A stretch of DNA of 64,000 nucleotides. It comes from Pseudomonas fulva (lineage in GTDB: Bacteria > Pseudomonadota > Gammaproteobacteria > Pseudomonadales > Pseudomonadaceae). This document shows, piece after piece, positions 21,109 through 28,807 of the stretch. The notes below the pieces were generated by a model. It made no database searches. It was not told the origin of the DNA and saw only the letters and a program-made list of their open reading frames with translations. The translations under genes and the position numbers were made by a program. The stretch's first letter is position 1, and the number at the start of each line of letters is the position of its first letter. The stretch lies in NCBI RefSeq assembly GCF_023517795.1, contig NZ_CP082928.1:3596001-3660000 (forward strand), read 5' to 3'.

Positions 21109-21416
21109 GTGACTGGCTGCACGGCCCTCCAGTGGCCGTTGTGCAAATAGCTGGCTGGGTTTTGGCTGCCATCAGCCAGAAGGCCGATACGCAAGCTCCC
21201 TCTATGGCCCCCGCTACAAGCGGGCATCCAAACTGAATCCCTTCCAGAACAGGGAAACGAAGTCCCCGTGCCCCGAGTCTGAAACCCTACTCGGTAAATG
21301 TCGGCAGCGAGGCTTGACCGAGGTGCAGGGTACAGCCGACTTTGCATGGGGTTGCTGATCGCTTTTCGAGCGGCCGCTATCAACGCCCCTTGTCTCGTAT
21401 CCCATGGAGCCTGCGA
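21109..21416. other. Gene-free stretch between the AraC gene and the DUF1349 gene
   Basis: 308 bases, visibly less GC-rich than the genes on the left. I found no credible open frame, hairpin terminator or clear promoter. It presumably carries the promoter of the DUF1349 gene. Confidence 0.4.
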
Positions 21417-22001
21417 ATGAACATCGATTTTCGACGTGGTGAATGGCTGAATCGTCCCGCTACATCAGAGGTTTCGGAACACAGTCTGACGATGACAACC
21501 GAGCAGAAAACGGATTTCTGGCGCGAGACCCATTATGGCTTTACCCGCGACACGGGGCATTTTTTAGGCATCACCACCGCCGACGGTTTCACGGCGACAA
21601 TCCGCATTCAGGGCGAATTCCGCTCGTTGTACGACCAGGCCGGCCTGATGGTGCGTATCGACGAGAAGCGTTGGGTGAAGACCGGGGTGGAGTACACCGA
21701 CGGGCAAGCGTTTCTCAGCACCGTGGTCACCGACGGAAAATCGGATTGGTCGGTCTCACAGCCCTTCAAGGCGTTGGAAGACTTCTATATCCGCGTCACC
21801 CTTGCCAATGGCGCACTGCGGATCCAGGCGTCCCGCGACGCAAGCTTCTGGCCACTGCTGCGGCTTGCCCCGTTCCCGGTTGCCGATACCTACCAGGTTG
21901 GCCCCACGGCCTGCACGCCGGAGCGAAGCGGGCTTGTCGTGCGCTTCTCGGAGTTTGCAATTGACCCGGCCACCAGCAAAGACCTTCATGACCTGACGTG
22001 A
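21417..22001 (+). CDS. DUF1349 family protein (concanavalin-like fold)
   Basis: 194-residue protein matching the DUF1349 pattern. It contains TDFWRETHYGFTRDTGHFLG, then GEFRSLYDQAGLMVRIDEKRWVKTGVEY, DWSVSQPF and an ending with PVADTYQVGPTACTPERSGLVVRFSEF. These proteins adopt a jelly-roll (lectin/glucanase-like) fold; relatives in yeast are annotated as regulators of enolase, but the bacterial role is unknown. No signal peptide. The start is the ATG after TGGAGCCTGCGA; a longer in-frame extension is unlikely. A candidate terminator follows. Confidence 0.8.
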   Translation: MNIDFRRGEWLNRPATSEVSEHSLTMTTEQKTDFWRETHYGFTRDTGHFLGITTADGFTATIRIQGEFRSLYDQAGLMVRIDEKRWVKTGVEYTDGQAFLSTVVTDGKSDWSVSQPFKALEDFYIRVTLANGALRIQASRDASFWPLLRLAPFPVADTYQVGPTACTPERSGLVVRFSEFAIDPATSKDLHDLT

Positions 22002-22004
22002 TGG

Positions 22005-22037
22005 CGCGGTGTCGCCGTGCGGACACCGCGACTCTTT
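22005..22037 (+). terminator. Candidate terminator after the DUF1349 gene
   Basis: A 9-bp perfect stem (CGCGGTGTC / GACACCGCG) with an 8-base loop begins four bases after the stop codon and is followed by ACTCTTT. The T run is short, so strength is uncertain. It lies between convergent genes. Confidence 0.55.
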
Positions 22038-22058
22038 AGACATGGAAAAGGGCACAGC

Positions 22059-22988
22059 TTAATTTATCGGGATTCGAGACTGGGCTGATTCGAACAGCGC
22101 GACGGCGATGCCTTCGATGTCTGAACCCAGGTGCAACTTTTTCAGCCATCGAGACGGAATACCCGGTTTCGCATAGAACGCACCGGCTATCTGGCCAACG
22201 ATCGCAGCGGTGGTGTCGGCATCGTCACCCAGATTGGCGGCTTGCAGCACGGCTGCCTCGAAGGAGTCAGTGGACCAGAAGCACCAGAGTGCGGCTTCGA
22301 GCGAAGCAATGCAGTACCCGGTTCCTCTGATCTGGTCGCGGTGCTTGTTCTTGAAACTGCCCGAAGCGAGGTCTTTGACTGCCGGTTGGCAATACTGGGC
22401 CGGAGAAAGGGCGAGCACATCGCCTTTCTCATGCCCTGCCAATGCCTTGAAAACCACCTCTGCCAACAACTGACACGACTCGATTGCCTCGGGAGCGCCA
22501 TGGGTTGTGCGGGAACCTTGCTTTGCGGCCCATGCCATCGCGTTCTGGTCCGGAAAGTAGAAGAGGATGATGGGTGCCAGCCGCATGATCGAGCCGTTTC
22601 CAGCCGTTTCTGGATCAATGGAGCCAGCGAACGGCTCCCCAGTTTCCTGAAAAGTCATTAGCGCCTGTCTTACTGTCGTCCCGATATCGAAGCATTGCCC
22701 CGTCGAACTCCAGTAGCCCCAATGCCACCAATTAAGATACCGCGTCATCTGGTCCCTGGCATCGAAGCCGTTTTTTGAGAGCAGACTTTCTGCCAGGCAA
22801 AGTGCCATCGAGGTGTCATCTGTCCATTGGCCAGGGGCCAGAGCGAAGGGCCCACCGCCGACCATATCCGTGATCGGGCTCAGGGTCTCGCGGGAGCTGA
22901 ATTCGAGGGTGGTGCCGACAGCATCCCCGCAAGCCAGGCCAAGCAGGCATCCGGCATAGCGATCCAGCAGATTGCTCTCAAAGTCCAA
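22059..22988 (-). CDS. ADP-ribosylglycohydrolase family protein
   Basis: 309-residue member of the ADP-ribosylglycohydrolase/DraG family. It begins with LLDRYAGCLLGLACGDAVGTTLEF, has the metal-binding stretch GQWTDDTSMALCLAESLL and the C-terminal second metal motif NLGDDADTTAAIVGQIAGAFYA. Both sets of aspartates that hold two metal ions are present, so it should be active in removing ADP-ribose from a protein, nucleic acid or small molecule. No ATG is in place: the start used is TTG with GGAG about nine bases upstream. Base composition looks lower in GC than neighbours. No ADP-ribosyltransferase gene is adjacent. Confidence 0.9.
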   Translation of the reverse strand: MDFESNLLDRYAGCLLGLACGDAVGTTLEFSSRETLSPITDMVGGGPFALAPGQWTDDTSMALCLAESLLSKNGFDARDQMTRYLNWWHWGYWSSTGQCFDIGTTVRQALMTFQETGEPFAGSIDPETAGNGSIMRLAPIILFYFPDQNAMAWAAKQGSRTTHGAPEAIESCQLLAEVVFKALAGHEKGDVLALSPAQYCQPAVKDLASGSFKNKHRDQIRGTGYCIASLEAALWCFWSTDSFEAAVLQAANLGDDADTTAAIVGQIAGAFYAKPGIPSRWLKKLHLGSDIEGIAVALFESAQSRIPIN

Positions 22989-23115
22989 TGGCTGTCTCCG
23001 AAGCGATGCTCAACAACGAGCATCATACGGCGGATGTCGCCTTCTGGCCGATTGCAGCCATCAAAAAGGGCTGAACCGGGCTGACAATTCATCCCGCTTC
23101 TGCGCGCGTCTCGAA

Positions 23116-23886
23116 TCACCAGACAATCGGCTTGTTATCCCACGCCCAGAAACTCCCGCTGTCTTCCGGTCCATGGGCACCTATCACCTCGATAATGCGA
23201 TCTGCCGAGAACGCCGGTTCGAACAGTTGTCCCTCCGGCACTTTCGCTTGGAATGGCTCGGACAGCTGGGTGTCCGTCGTGCCGGGGTGTATCGCCAGGA
23301 CGGTGGAAGCCGGGTTGAGGCGTTTCAATTCGATACCCGCCGTGTGCAGCAGCTGGTTGAGCGCCGCTTTGCTGGCGCGGTAGCTGTACCAGCCGCCTAG
23401 GCGGTTGTCGCCGATGGAGCCGACCCTGGCGGAGAGCGCTGCGAAGGTGGCGGGTTGTTTGCGCAATAACGGCAACAGGTGCTTGAGCAGCAGGATCGGC
23501 GCGAAGGTATTGGTCATGAAGCTCGCTTGCAGGCTCGCCAGGGTCAGTTGCGACAGGCTTTTTTCCGCATTTGCACCGTCCTGGTGAAGGATGCCTAGGG
23601 TACTGATCACCAGGTGCAGGTGATCGCACTCCTCACGGATCTTGCTAGCGAGTGCGTCGAGAGCGTGTTCATCGCGCGCGTCGCAGTCGATTAGTTTCAG
23701 ACGGTGCCCCTGTTGCTCGGCAAGCTTGGCCAGTTGCGCGCAGGTGCTGGCGTGTCGCGCCACGGCCCATACCTGCGCCACGTCATCGCGCGCAAGCAAC
23801 GCCGCGCACAGTGCCAGGCCGATACCTCGGCTGGCGCCGCCTATCAGCACCTGGGCGCCGCCGCTCAATCCGGGAATCAAACTCAT
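23116..23886 (-). CDS. Short-chain dehydrogenase/reductase
   Basis: 256-residue SDR enzyme. The cofactor motif is GGASRGIG (residues 16-23) and the catalytic pair is WYSYRASKAALNQ (Tyr and Lys in YxxxK); the usual NNAG motif is replaced by STLG. The composition resembles CsgA/C-factor-like SDRs of 250 residues. NAD(P) preference and substrate cannot be told. It stands alone between the ADP-ribosylglycohydrolase gene and a divergent LysR gene. Confidence 0.85.
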   Translation of the reverse strand: MSLIPGLSGGAQVLIGGASRGIGLALCAALLARDDVAQVWAVARHASTCAQLAKLAEQQGHRLKLIDCDARDEHALDALASKIREECDHLHLVISTLGILHQDGANAEKSLSQLTLASLQASFMTNTFAPILLLKHLLPLLRKQPATFAALSARVGSIGDNRLGGWYSYRASKAALNQLLHTAGIELKRLNPASTVLAIHPGTTDTQLSEPFQAKVPEGQLFEPAFSADRIIEVIGAHGPEDSGSFWAWDNKPIVW

Positions 23887-24200
23887 AAGGCACCTTCAAG
23901 GAGCATGGTCGAAGTAGTCTATGACTTCGGGCCCTGGCATGCCGTTCAGGTGGGGGCGGTCGCCGACAGGGAACCTCGATGCAAACCACCCTGTGCCGAC
24001 GGTTCCCGTGGCGCTCTTCAACGCTCGTGCGCCGAGGGCAGTGGGGTTGCAGGGCCTTGCCGTGACCGCTCCTGCCGCCAAGAGCAACATGCGGCACCCT
24101 GTCGTGGGCGCTTGCGCCCTGCATTTACAACGCCCATCGCCTTGGTTCACCGGCACGCTTTTCGTATGATCGACGCCCCCGATACCTGGAAGCTGCTGGC
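23887..24200. other. Intergenic region between SDR and LysR genes, with a 12-codon leader frame
   Basis: 314 bases without a full-size gene. Close to its right end a short frame ATG ATC GAC ... GCG TGA (24166-24204) overlaps the GTG start of the LysR gene by four bases (GTGA), an arrangement compatible with translational coupling. No terminator or clear promoter was found. Confidence 0.4.
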
Positions 24201-25178
24201 GTGAAATCGTTACCTGAAGGTGCTCCACCGAGCCTGGCTGCCTCGGCCGGCGCGAAGTGGGATTTGAGCAGTGCGGTCACCCAGCTGTCGTGGGACGATC
24301 TGCGCATCATCAAGACCCTCAGCCAGTGCGGCAACCGTAACGACACCGCCAAGAAACTGGGGATCAACGTCTCCACCGTGTCGCGCCGCGTCGCCCAGGT
24401 CGAGAAGACCCTCGGGGTGGCGCTGTTCGATCACCGGCGTTCGGGCTACATGCTCACCGCCGAGGGCGAGGAATTGCGTGCCCTTGGCGAGCGCGTCGAG
24501 CTGGATATCGTCAGTGTGGCGCGGCGCGTATCGCGCGCCGGCGAAGGGCCGCTGGGCAAGCTGCGCATCACCACCAGCGACTCGCTGCTGCTGTATTTCC
24601 TGACGCCGATCATCGCCGACTTCAAGGCCCTCAACGAGGGCATCGCGATCGAGGTGTTGGTCGGTAACCAGACCTTGAGCCTGGCCCGTGACGAGTCGGA
24701 TATCGCTGTGCGTGCGACCCGAAAGCCGGCGGAAAGCCTGGTGGGGCGCAAGCTGGCCACGATTGCCTGGGCGCCCTATGGCAGCGCGAAAGGGGAACCG
24801 GCGAGCGAGCCGTTCGGGGAAGAGCACGCCTGGGTGTCGTATTCCGGTGGTTTGTGCGGGCTCCGCGCAACCAGCTACGTGGAAAGCCGGGTGGCGCCTC
24901 ACTGCATCGCCTACCGCACCGACTCGGTGGCAGCCGCCAGTGTGGCGATCGCTGCCGGGCTGGGTTTCGGCTTCCTGCCGTGCATGCTGGGCGATATGAC
25001 CCCTGGCCTGGTGCGCGTCGGCCCGGTGGTGCCCGAGCTTCAGGACGAGTTGTGGCTGCTCACCCACCAGGACATTCGCAGGTCCTGGCGAGTGAAAGCA
25101 TTCATGACCTTTTGCGCGGCCGCCGTCGCGGAACTCAAGCCCCTGGTCGAAGGGCAGCGGCCGCTTGCGCTCGAATAG
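24201..25178 (+). CDS. LysR-family transcriptional regulator
   Basis: 325-residue LysR regulator with an N-terminal extension of about 25 residues before the helix-turn-helix (GNRNDTAKKLGINVSTVSRR). It is followed by the dimer helix and a substrate-binding domain. The start is GTG at 24201, with GGAAG about 12 bases upstream; a short leader frame ends inside this start. Its target is unclear: neighbours are the divergent SDR gene and the convergent RidA-like gene. Confidence 0.85.
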   Translation: MKSLPEGAPPSLAASAGAKWDLSSAVTQLSWDDLRIIKTLSQCGNRNDTAKKLGINVSTVSRRVAQVEKTLGVALFDHRRSGYMLTAEGEELRALGERVELDIVSVARRVSRAGEGPLGKLRITTSDSLLLYFLTPIIADFKALNEGIAIEVLVGNQTLSLARDESDIAVRATRKPAESLVGRKLATIAWAPYGSAKGEPASEPFGEEHAWVSYSGGLCGLRATSYVESRVAPHCIAYRTDSVAAASVAIAAGLGFGFLPCMLGDMTPGLVRVGPVVPELQDELWLLTHQDIRRSWRVKAFMTFCAAAVAELKPLVEGQRPLALE

Positions 25179-25196
25179 CGCGAACGGGCGGGTTGC

Positions 25197-25658
25197 TCAG
25201 TCGTTCCGCGTGCCGATCACTGCCTTGCAGACGATCTCGATCAGCTGCGCGCGCTGGGCCAGTCGCGACACGCCGATGATGTTGCTGGCGCATTGTGGGC
25301 GCTCGCTGCCATAGGCGGTCTTGCGCACGTTGCCCACCACGGCGAATGCGGCGTCCATATCCAGTACGTAGAGGGTTTCCTCGACCACGTCTTCGAGCGT
25401 TGCGCCGTAGAGCGCGAGCAGCTTGGCGATATTGTCGTAGGCGCTGCGCATCTGCTCGCCCATGGACGAGAAATCGCTGGGTTTGCCGTCGCTGTCCAGC
25501 GGCGCAGGGGCAACCAGGTTGCCGTCTTCATCGTGGTTGAACTGGCCTGAGATGTAGATCTCGTTGCCCACCTTCCTCGCCTGCGGATAGCCATAGCTCG
25601 CCTCCCACGGCACGCCCCAGTAAGCGGTTTTCTTGTCGAACGGTTGTGTAGCTGGCAT
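25197..25658 (-). CDS. RidA/YjgF family protein
   Basis: 153-residue member of the Rid superfamily, with EIYISGQFNHDEDGNLV and the conserved VVEETLYVLDMD. Archetypal RidA carries an active-site arginine just after the ERP turn that holds the imine substrate. Here that segment reads ERPQCASNIIGVSRL, and the arginine appears to be missing, so this is probably one of the Rid subfamilies not expected to have classical imine deaminase activity. It is divergent from the isochorismatase-like gene and may share a regulatory region with it. Confidence 0.83.
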   Translation of the reverse strand: MPATQPFDKKTAYWGVPWEASYGYPQARKVGNEIYISGQFNHDEDGNLVAPAPLDSDGKPSDFSSMGEQMRSAYDNIAKLLALYGATLEDVVEETLYVLDMDAAFAVVGNVRKTAYGSERPQCASNIIGVSRLAQRAQLIEIVCKAVIGTRND

Positions 25659-25929
25659 TGCAATCTCCTTGCTCTGAAGGCCGCCCAGGTGCGGTCACCT
25701 GAGTCGACGGGAAGCAAAGGCTAGCAGCGCAACAGGAAACTCAATGGCGCATTTTTGCATCTTCAGAGGTGCAATCTTGCGCCAGCGGCGCGGCGATCTT
25801 TCGGTTAACTTTTTCTCGAACTCGGGCAGCAGCCACCCCCCACGGTGCTGCCGCCTTCCTGGCGAATGCATGGTGAACGTGCCGCCGGGGCCCGTGAAAA
25901 CACCGACACCCACCGCGAGGACGCTACCC

Positions 25930-26616
25930 ATGAACAATCCCAAGACCGAAGTGCTGACCCCTCACAACAGCCAACTGATCTTTATCGACCAGCAGCCGCA
26001 GATGGCCTTTGGCGTGCAGAGCATCGACCGCCAGACCCTGAAGAACAACACGGTGGCGCTCGCCAAGGCCGCCAGGATCTTCAATGTGCCGACCACCATC
26101 ACCAGCGTGGAGACGGAGAGCTTCTCCGGCCATACCTACCCCGAACTGCTGGCCGTGTTCCCCGATGCGCCGCTGCTGGAGCGCACGTCGATGAACTCCT
26201 GGGACGACCAGAAGGTACGCGACGCCCTCGAGCGCAATGGCCGCAGGAAGATCGTCGTCTCCGGGCTGTGGACGGAAGTGTGCAACGCCACCTTCGCGCT
26301 GTCCGCCATGCACGATGCCGACTACGAGATCTACATGGTCGCCGACGCCTCCGGCGGTACCAGCAAAGAGGCCCACGACTACGCCATGCAGCGCATGATC
26401 CAGGCCGGCGTGGTGCCGGTGACCTGGCAGCAGGTGCTGCTGGAGTGGCAGCGCGACTGGAAGAACCGCGACACCTACGACGCCGTCATGAACCTCGTCA
26501 AGGAGCATTCCGGTGCCTACGGCATGGGTGTCGACTACGCCTACACCATGGTGCACAAGGCGCCTGAGCGCGTTGCCCACGGTCCGACCCTGGCGCCGGT
26601 TCCGGCCGCCCAGTGA
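25930..26616 (+). CDS. Isochorismatase-family hydrolase (YcaC-like)
   Basis: 228-residue cysteine hydrolase. The catalytic trio of this superfamily is visible as the Asp in LIFIDQQPQ, a lysine in the middle part, and the Cys in VVSGLWTEVCNATFAL. The C-terminal part (GVVPVTWQQVLLEWQRDW) matches YcaC-like hydrolases. The start MNNPKTEV has GAGGA about nine bases upstream; an upstream in-frame extension is rejected. The substrate is unknown. Pairing with a RidA-like gene is reminiscent of pathways for amide or enamine breakdown, but that is only suggestive. Confidence 0.85.
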   Translation: MNNPKTEVLTPHNSQLIFIDQQPQMAFGVQSIDRQTLKNNTVALAKAARIFNVPTTITSVETESFSGHTYPELLAVFPDAPLLERTSMNSWDDQKVRDALERNGRRKIVVSGLWTEVCNATFALSAMHDADYEIYMVADASGGTSKEAHDYAMQRMIQAGVVPVTWQQVLLEWQRDWKNRDTYDAVMNLVKEHSGAYGMGVDYAYTMVHKAPERVAHGPTLAPVPAAQ

Positions 26617-26843
26617 GCCCGGCTGCAGCCGCGCTGCGGGGCTGACCTGCGCTGCCTGGCGCAGCCGACACCCCGGCGCTGCGGCATTCGCCACAGCGCT
26701 GAACCAACCAATCGCGAGCACGAAGAACGGGGCGCGCCGAGCGCACACCGGTCTTCGTGGCTTCCGGCTGCGCGGTCAATGGCCCGGGTTTGCACCACGC
26801 CTCGATGACGCTGCGCGGATTTGCTCTTCACACAGGTATCGCC

Positions 26844-27233
26844 ATGAACAGGGATCAGTGCACCGTGCTACCCAATATCGCCTGCATTTCGGCCGGGCCG
26901 CTGAGGCCCTGGCAGGAACGGCTCGCCAAACAGATGATGCTGGATAACCTGGACACGGGGATTGCGGTGTCCGCCCTTGCCGATGCCTGCGCCATGTCGC
27001 GCAGTCACTTCACCCGCAAATTCAAGCAGAGCACCGGGCTGGCGCCTCAGGAATGGCTGCGCCAACAGCGCGTTCAGCGCAGCAAGGAGCTGTTGGCCAC
27101 CTCGACGCTGCTGCTCGTGGATATCGCCGTGGCATGTGGGTTCTACGACCAGCCGCACTTCTGCCGGGTATTCATGAAGACCGAAGGCATGACGCCCCAT
27201 ACCTGGCAGATGCAGGCCCGCTCGGCAGCTTGA
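26844..27233 (+). CDS. Short AraC-family regulator (DNA-binding domain only)
   Basis: 129-residue protein consisting almost entirely of the AraC double helix-turn-helix: VSALADACAMSRSHFTRKFKQ and LVDIAVACGFYDQPHFCRVF. There is no room for a ligand-binding domain, as in SoxS/MarA-type regulators. The start MNRDQCTVL follows CAGGTATCGCC; a longer frame of 29 codons upstream is possible but unsupported. It lies 227 bases after the isochorismatase-like gene, so it might control that gene or the RidA-like gene. Confidence 0.85.
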   Translation: MNRDQCTVLPNIACISAGPLRPWQERLAKQMMLDNLDTGIAVSALADACAMSRSHFTRKFKQSTGLAPQEWLRQQRVQRSKELLATSTLLLVDIAVACGFYDQPHFCRVFMKTEGMTPHTWQMQARSAA

Positions 27234-27249
27234 CGGGTGTGCCCGGCGC

Positions 27250-27573
27250 TCAATACGCCGCCAGGATTCCCTGCGGGTTGTAGCCGTGGATCACCGTGCC
27301 ATTGACCTCCAGCACCGGCACGCCGCGGCCGCCCAGGGCATCGTAGGCACGGCGGGCGTCGGGGGATTTCTCGATGTCCAGCTCGGTGTAGGCGATGCCG
27401 CGCTCGCCGAGAAACTCGCGGGTCTGGGCGCAGTAGCCGCACCAACTGGTGGCATAGAGGATCACCTCGCCCTGGCCGGCCACCTGCTGCGGCTTGCCCA
27501 GCAGCATCGGCTCGAGGCGATCCCAGTGTTGCCAGGCGGCGAGCACCACGATAATCAGCAAAATCCGTTTCAT
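27250..27573 (-). CDS. Membrane-anchored glutaredoxin-like protein
   Basis: 107 residues. MKRILLIIVVLAAWQHW at the N-terminus looks like a signal anchor. A glutaredoxin domain follows (GEVILYATSWCGYCAQTREF with a CxxC pair, then the cis-Pro stretch GGRGVPVLEVNG). It is a probable thiol-disulfide oxidoreductase at the periplasmic face of the inner membrane. A start 15 codons upstream is possible but adds a non-hydrophobic extension. It faces the AraC gene tail to tail with a 16-bp gap. Confidence 0.82.
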   Translation of the reverse strand: MKRILLIIVVLAAWQHWDRLEPMLLGKPQQVAGQGEVILYATSWCGYCAQTREFLGERGIAYTELDIEKSPDARRAYDALGGRGVPVLEVNGTVIHGYNPQGILAAY

Positions 27574-27596
27574 AAGGGGCGTCTCGGCAGGCTGGT

Positions 27597-27646
27597 CCAG
27601 GGTCTGTGCCCGTTTCACGCACGGCTGAAACGGGCACGGACCCTGG
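27597..27646 (-). repeat. Long inverted repeat after ndpA, 21-bp arms
   Basis: Arms at 27597-27617 and 27626-27646 pair at 20 of 21 positions around an 8-base loop. The stem lies ten bases after the ndpA stop codon and 24 bases before the glutaredoxin start, both on the minus strand. There is no T run after it. It may end or protect the ndpA messenger. Confidence 0.85.
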
Positions 27647-27655
27647 CGTTATCGC

Positions 27656-28663
27656 TCAATCCTTGCGGCGTTTCAACTGGTCGGTCAGCTGGGTCGGCAG
27701 GTTGCGGATGGTCAGGGTGTCGGAGGCTTCGTCGTATTCGATCTTGGAACCCAGCAGGTGGGCCTCGAAGCTGATCGACAGGCCCTCGGCGCGGCCGGTG
27801 AAGCGGCGGAACTGGCTCAGTGTGCGCTTATCCGCGGGGATCTCCGGCGACAGGCCGTAATCCTTGTTGCGGATATGGTCGTAGAAGGCCTTGGGGCGTT
27901 CTTCGTCGATCAGCCCGGAGAGTTCTTCCAGGGTCATCGGCTCGCCCATCTTGGCCTGGCTGGTGGCGTAGTCGACCAGGGTGTCGGTCTTCGCCCGGGC
28001 CTGTTCTTCGGGCAGGTCCTCGCTCTCGACGAAGTCGCTGAAAGCCTTGAGCAGGGTGCGGGTTTCGCTGGGCGAGTCGACGCCTTCCTGGCAGCCGATG
28101 AAGTCGCGGAAGTACTCCGAGACCTTCTTGCCGTTCTTGCCCTTGATGAACGAGATGTACTGCTTGGACTGCTTGTTGTTGCGCCACTCGCTGATGTTGA
28201 TGCGCGCCGCCAGGTGCAGCTGGCCCAGGTCCAGGTGCTTGGCCGGGGTCACGTCCAGCGCCTCGTTCACCGCCACGCCTTCGCTGTGGTGCAGCAGGGC
28301 GATGGCCAGGTAGTCGGTCATGCCCTGTTGGTAATGGGCAAACAGCACGTGGCCGCCGGTGGACAGGTTGGATTCTTCCATCAGCTTCTGCAGGTGCTCG
28401 ACGGCCTGGCGGCTGAAGGCAGTGAAATCCTCGCCATCTTCCAGGTAGGTCTTCAGCCAGCCGCTGAAGGGGTAGGCGCCGGATTCCTCGTGGAAGAAGC
28501 CCCAGGCCTTGCCCTGCTTGGCGTTGTAGCTGTCGTTGAGGTCGGCCAGCATGTTCTCGATGGCCTGGGAGGCGCCCAGTTCGCTGTCGCGGGCATGCAG
28601 CACGGCGGGCGTGCCATCGGGCTTCTTGTCGATCAGGTGGACGATGCAGTGACGGATCGGCAT
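27656..28663 (-). CDS. ndpA: Nucleoid-associated protein YejK/NdpA
   Basis: 335-residue NdpA family protein (PF04245). It begins [17 protein letters not shown] and contains the conserved stretches [41 protein letters not shown] and [20 protein letters not shown]. The protein binds the nucleoid; its precise function in gene expression or chromosome structure is not settled. It is divergent from the large TPR gene with a 144-bp gap. Length is normal. Confidence 0.93.
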   Translation of the reverse strand: MPIRHCIVHLIDKKPDGTPAVLHARDSELGASQAIENMLADLNDSYNAKQGKAWGFFHEESGAYPFSGWLKTYLEDGEDFTAFSRQAVEHLQKLMEESNLSTGGHVLFAHYQQGMTDYLAIALLHHSEGVAVNEALDVTPAKHLDLGQLHLAARINISEWRNNKQSKQYISFIKGKNGKKVSEYFRDFIGCQEGVDSPSETRTLLKAFSDFVESEDLPEEQARAKTDTLVDYATSQAKMGEPMTLEELSGLIDEERPKAFYDHIRNKDYGLSPEIPADKRTLSQFRRFTGRAEGLSISFEAHLLGSKIEYDEASDTLTIRNLPTQLTDQLKRRKD

Positions 28664-28807
28664 GGGAAATCCTTGTGACAGCGAGTTGGAGGCGGCGGGT
28701 GATTGTACCCGAGCGGGCCGTCACAGGTGCAGCATGCCGGCCTTGTCGTGAACGACGCCCCGCCATAGAGTGCCGGCTGACATTCGATGACCAGGGAAGG
28801 GCGCTCC

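Noticed and set aside
23704..24204. Frame of about 166 codons between the SDR and LysR genes
   Set aside because: It overlaps the SDR gene on the other strand and has no motif or ribosome site; composition looks non-coding.
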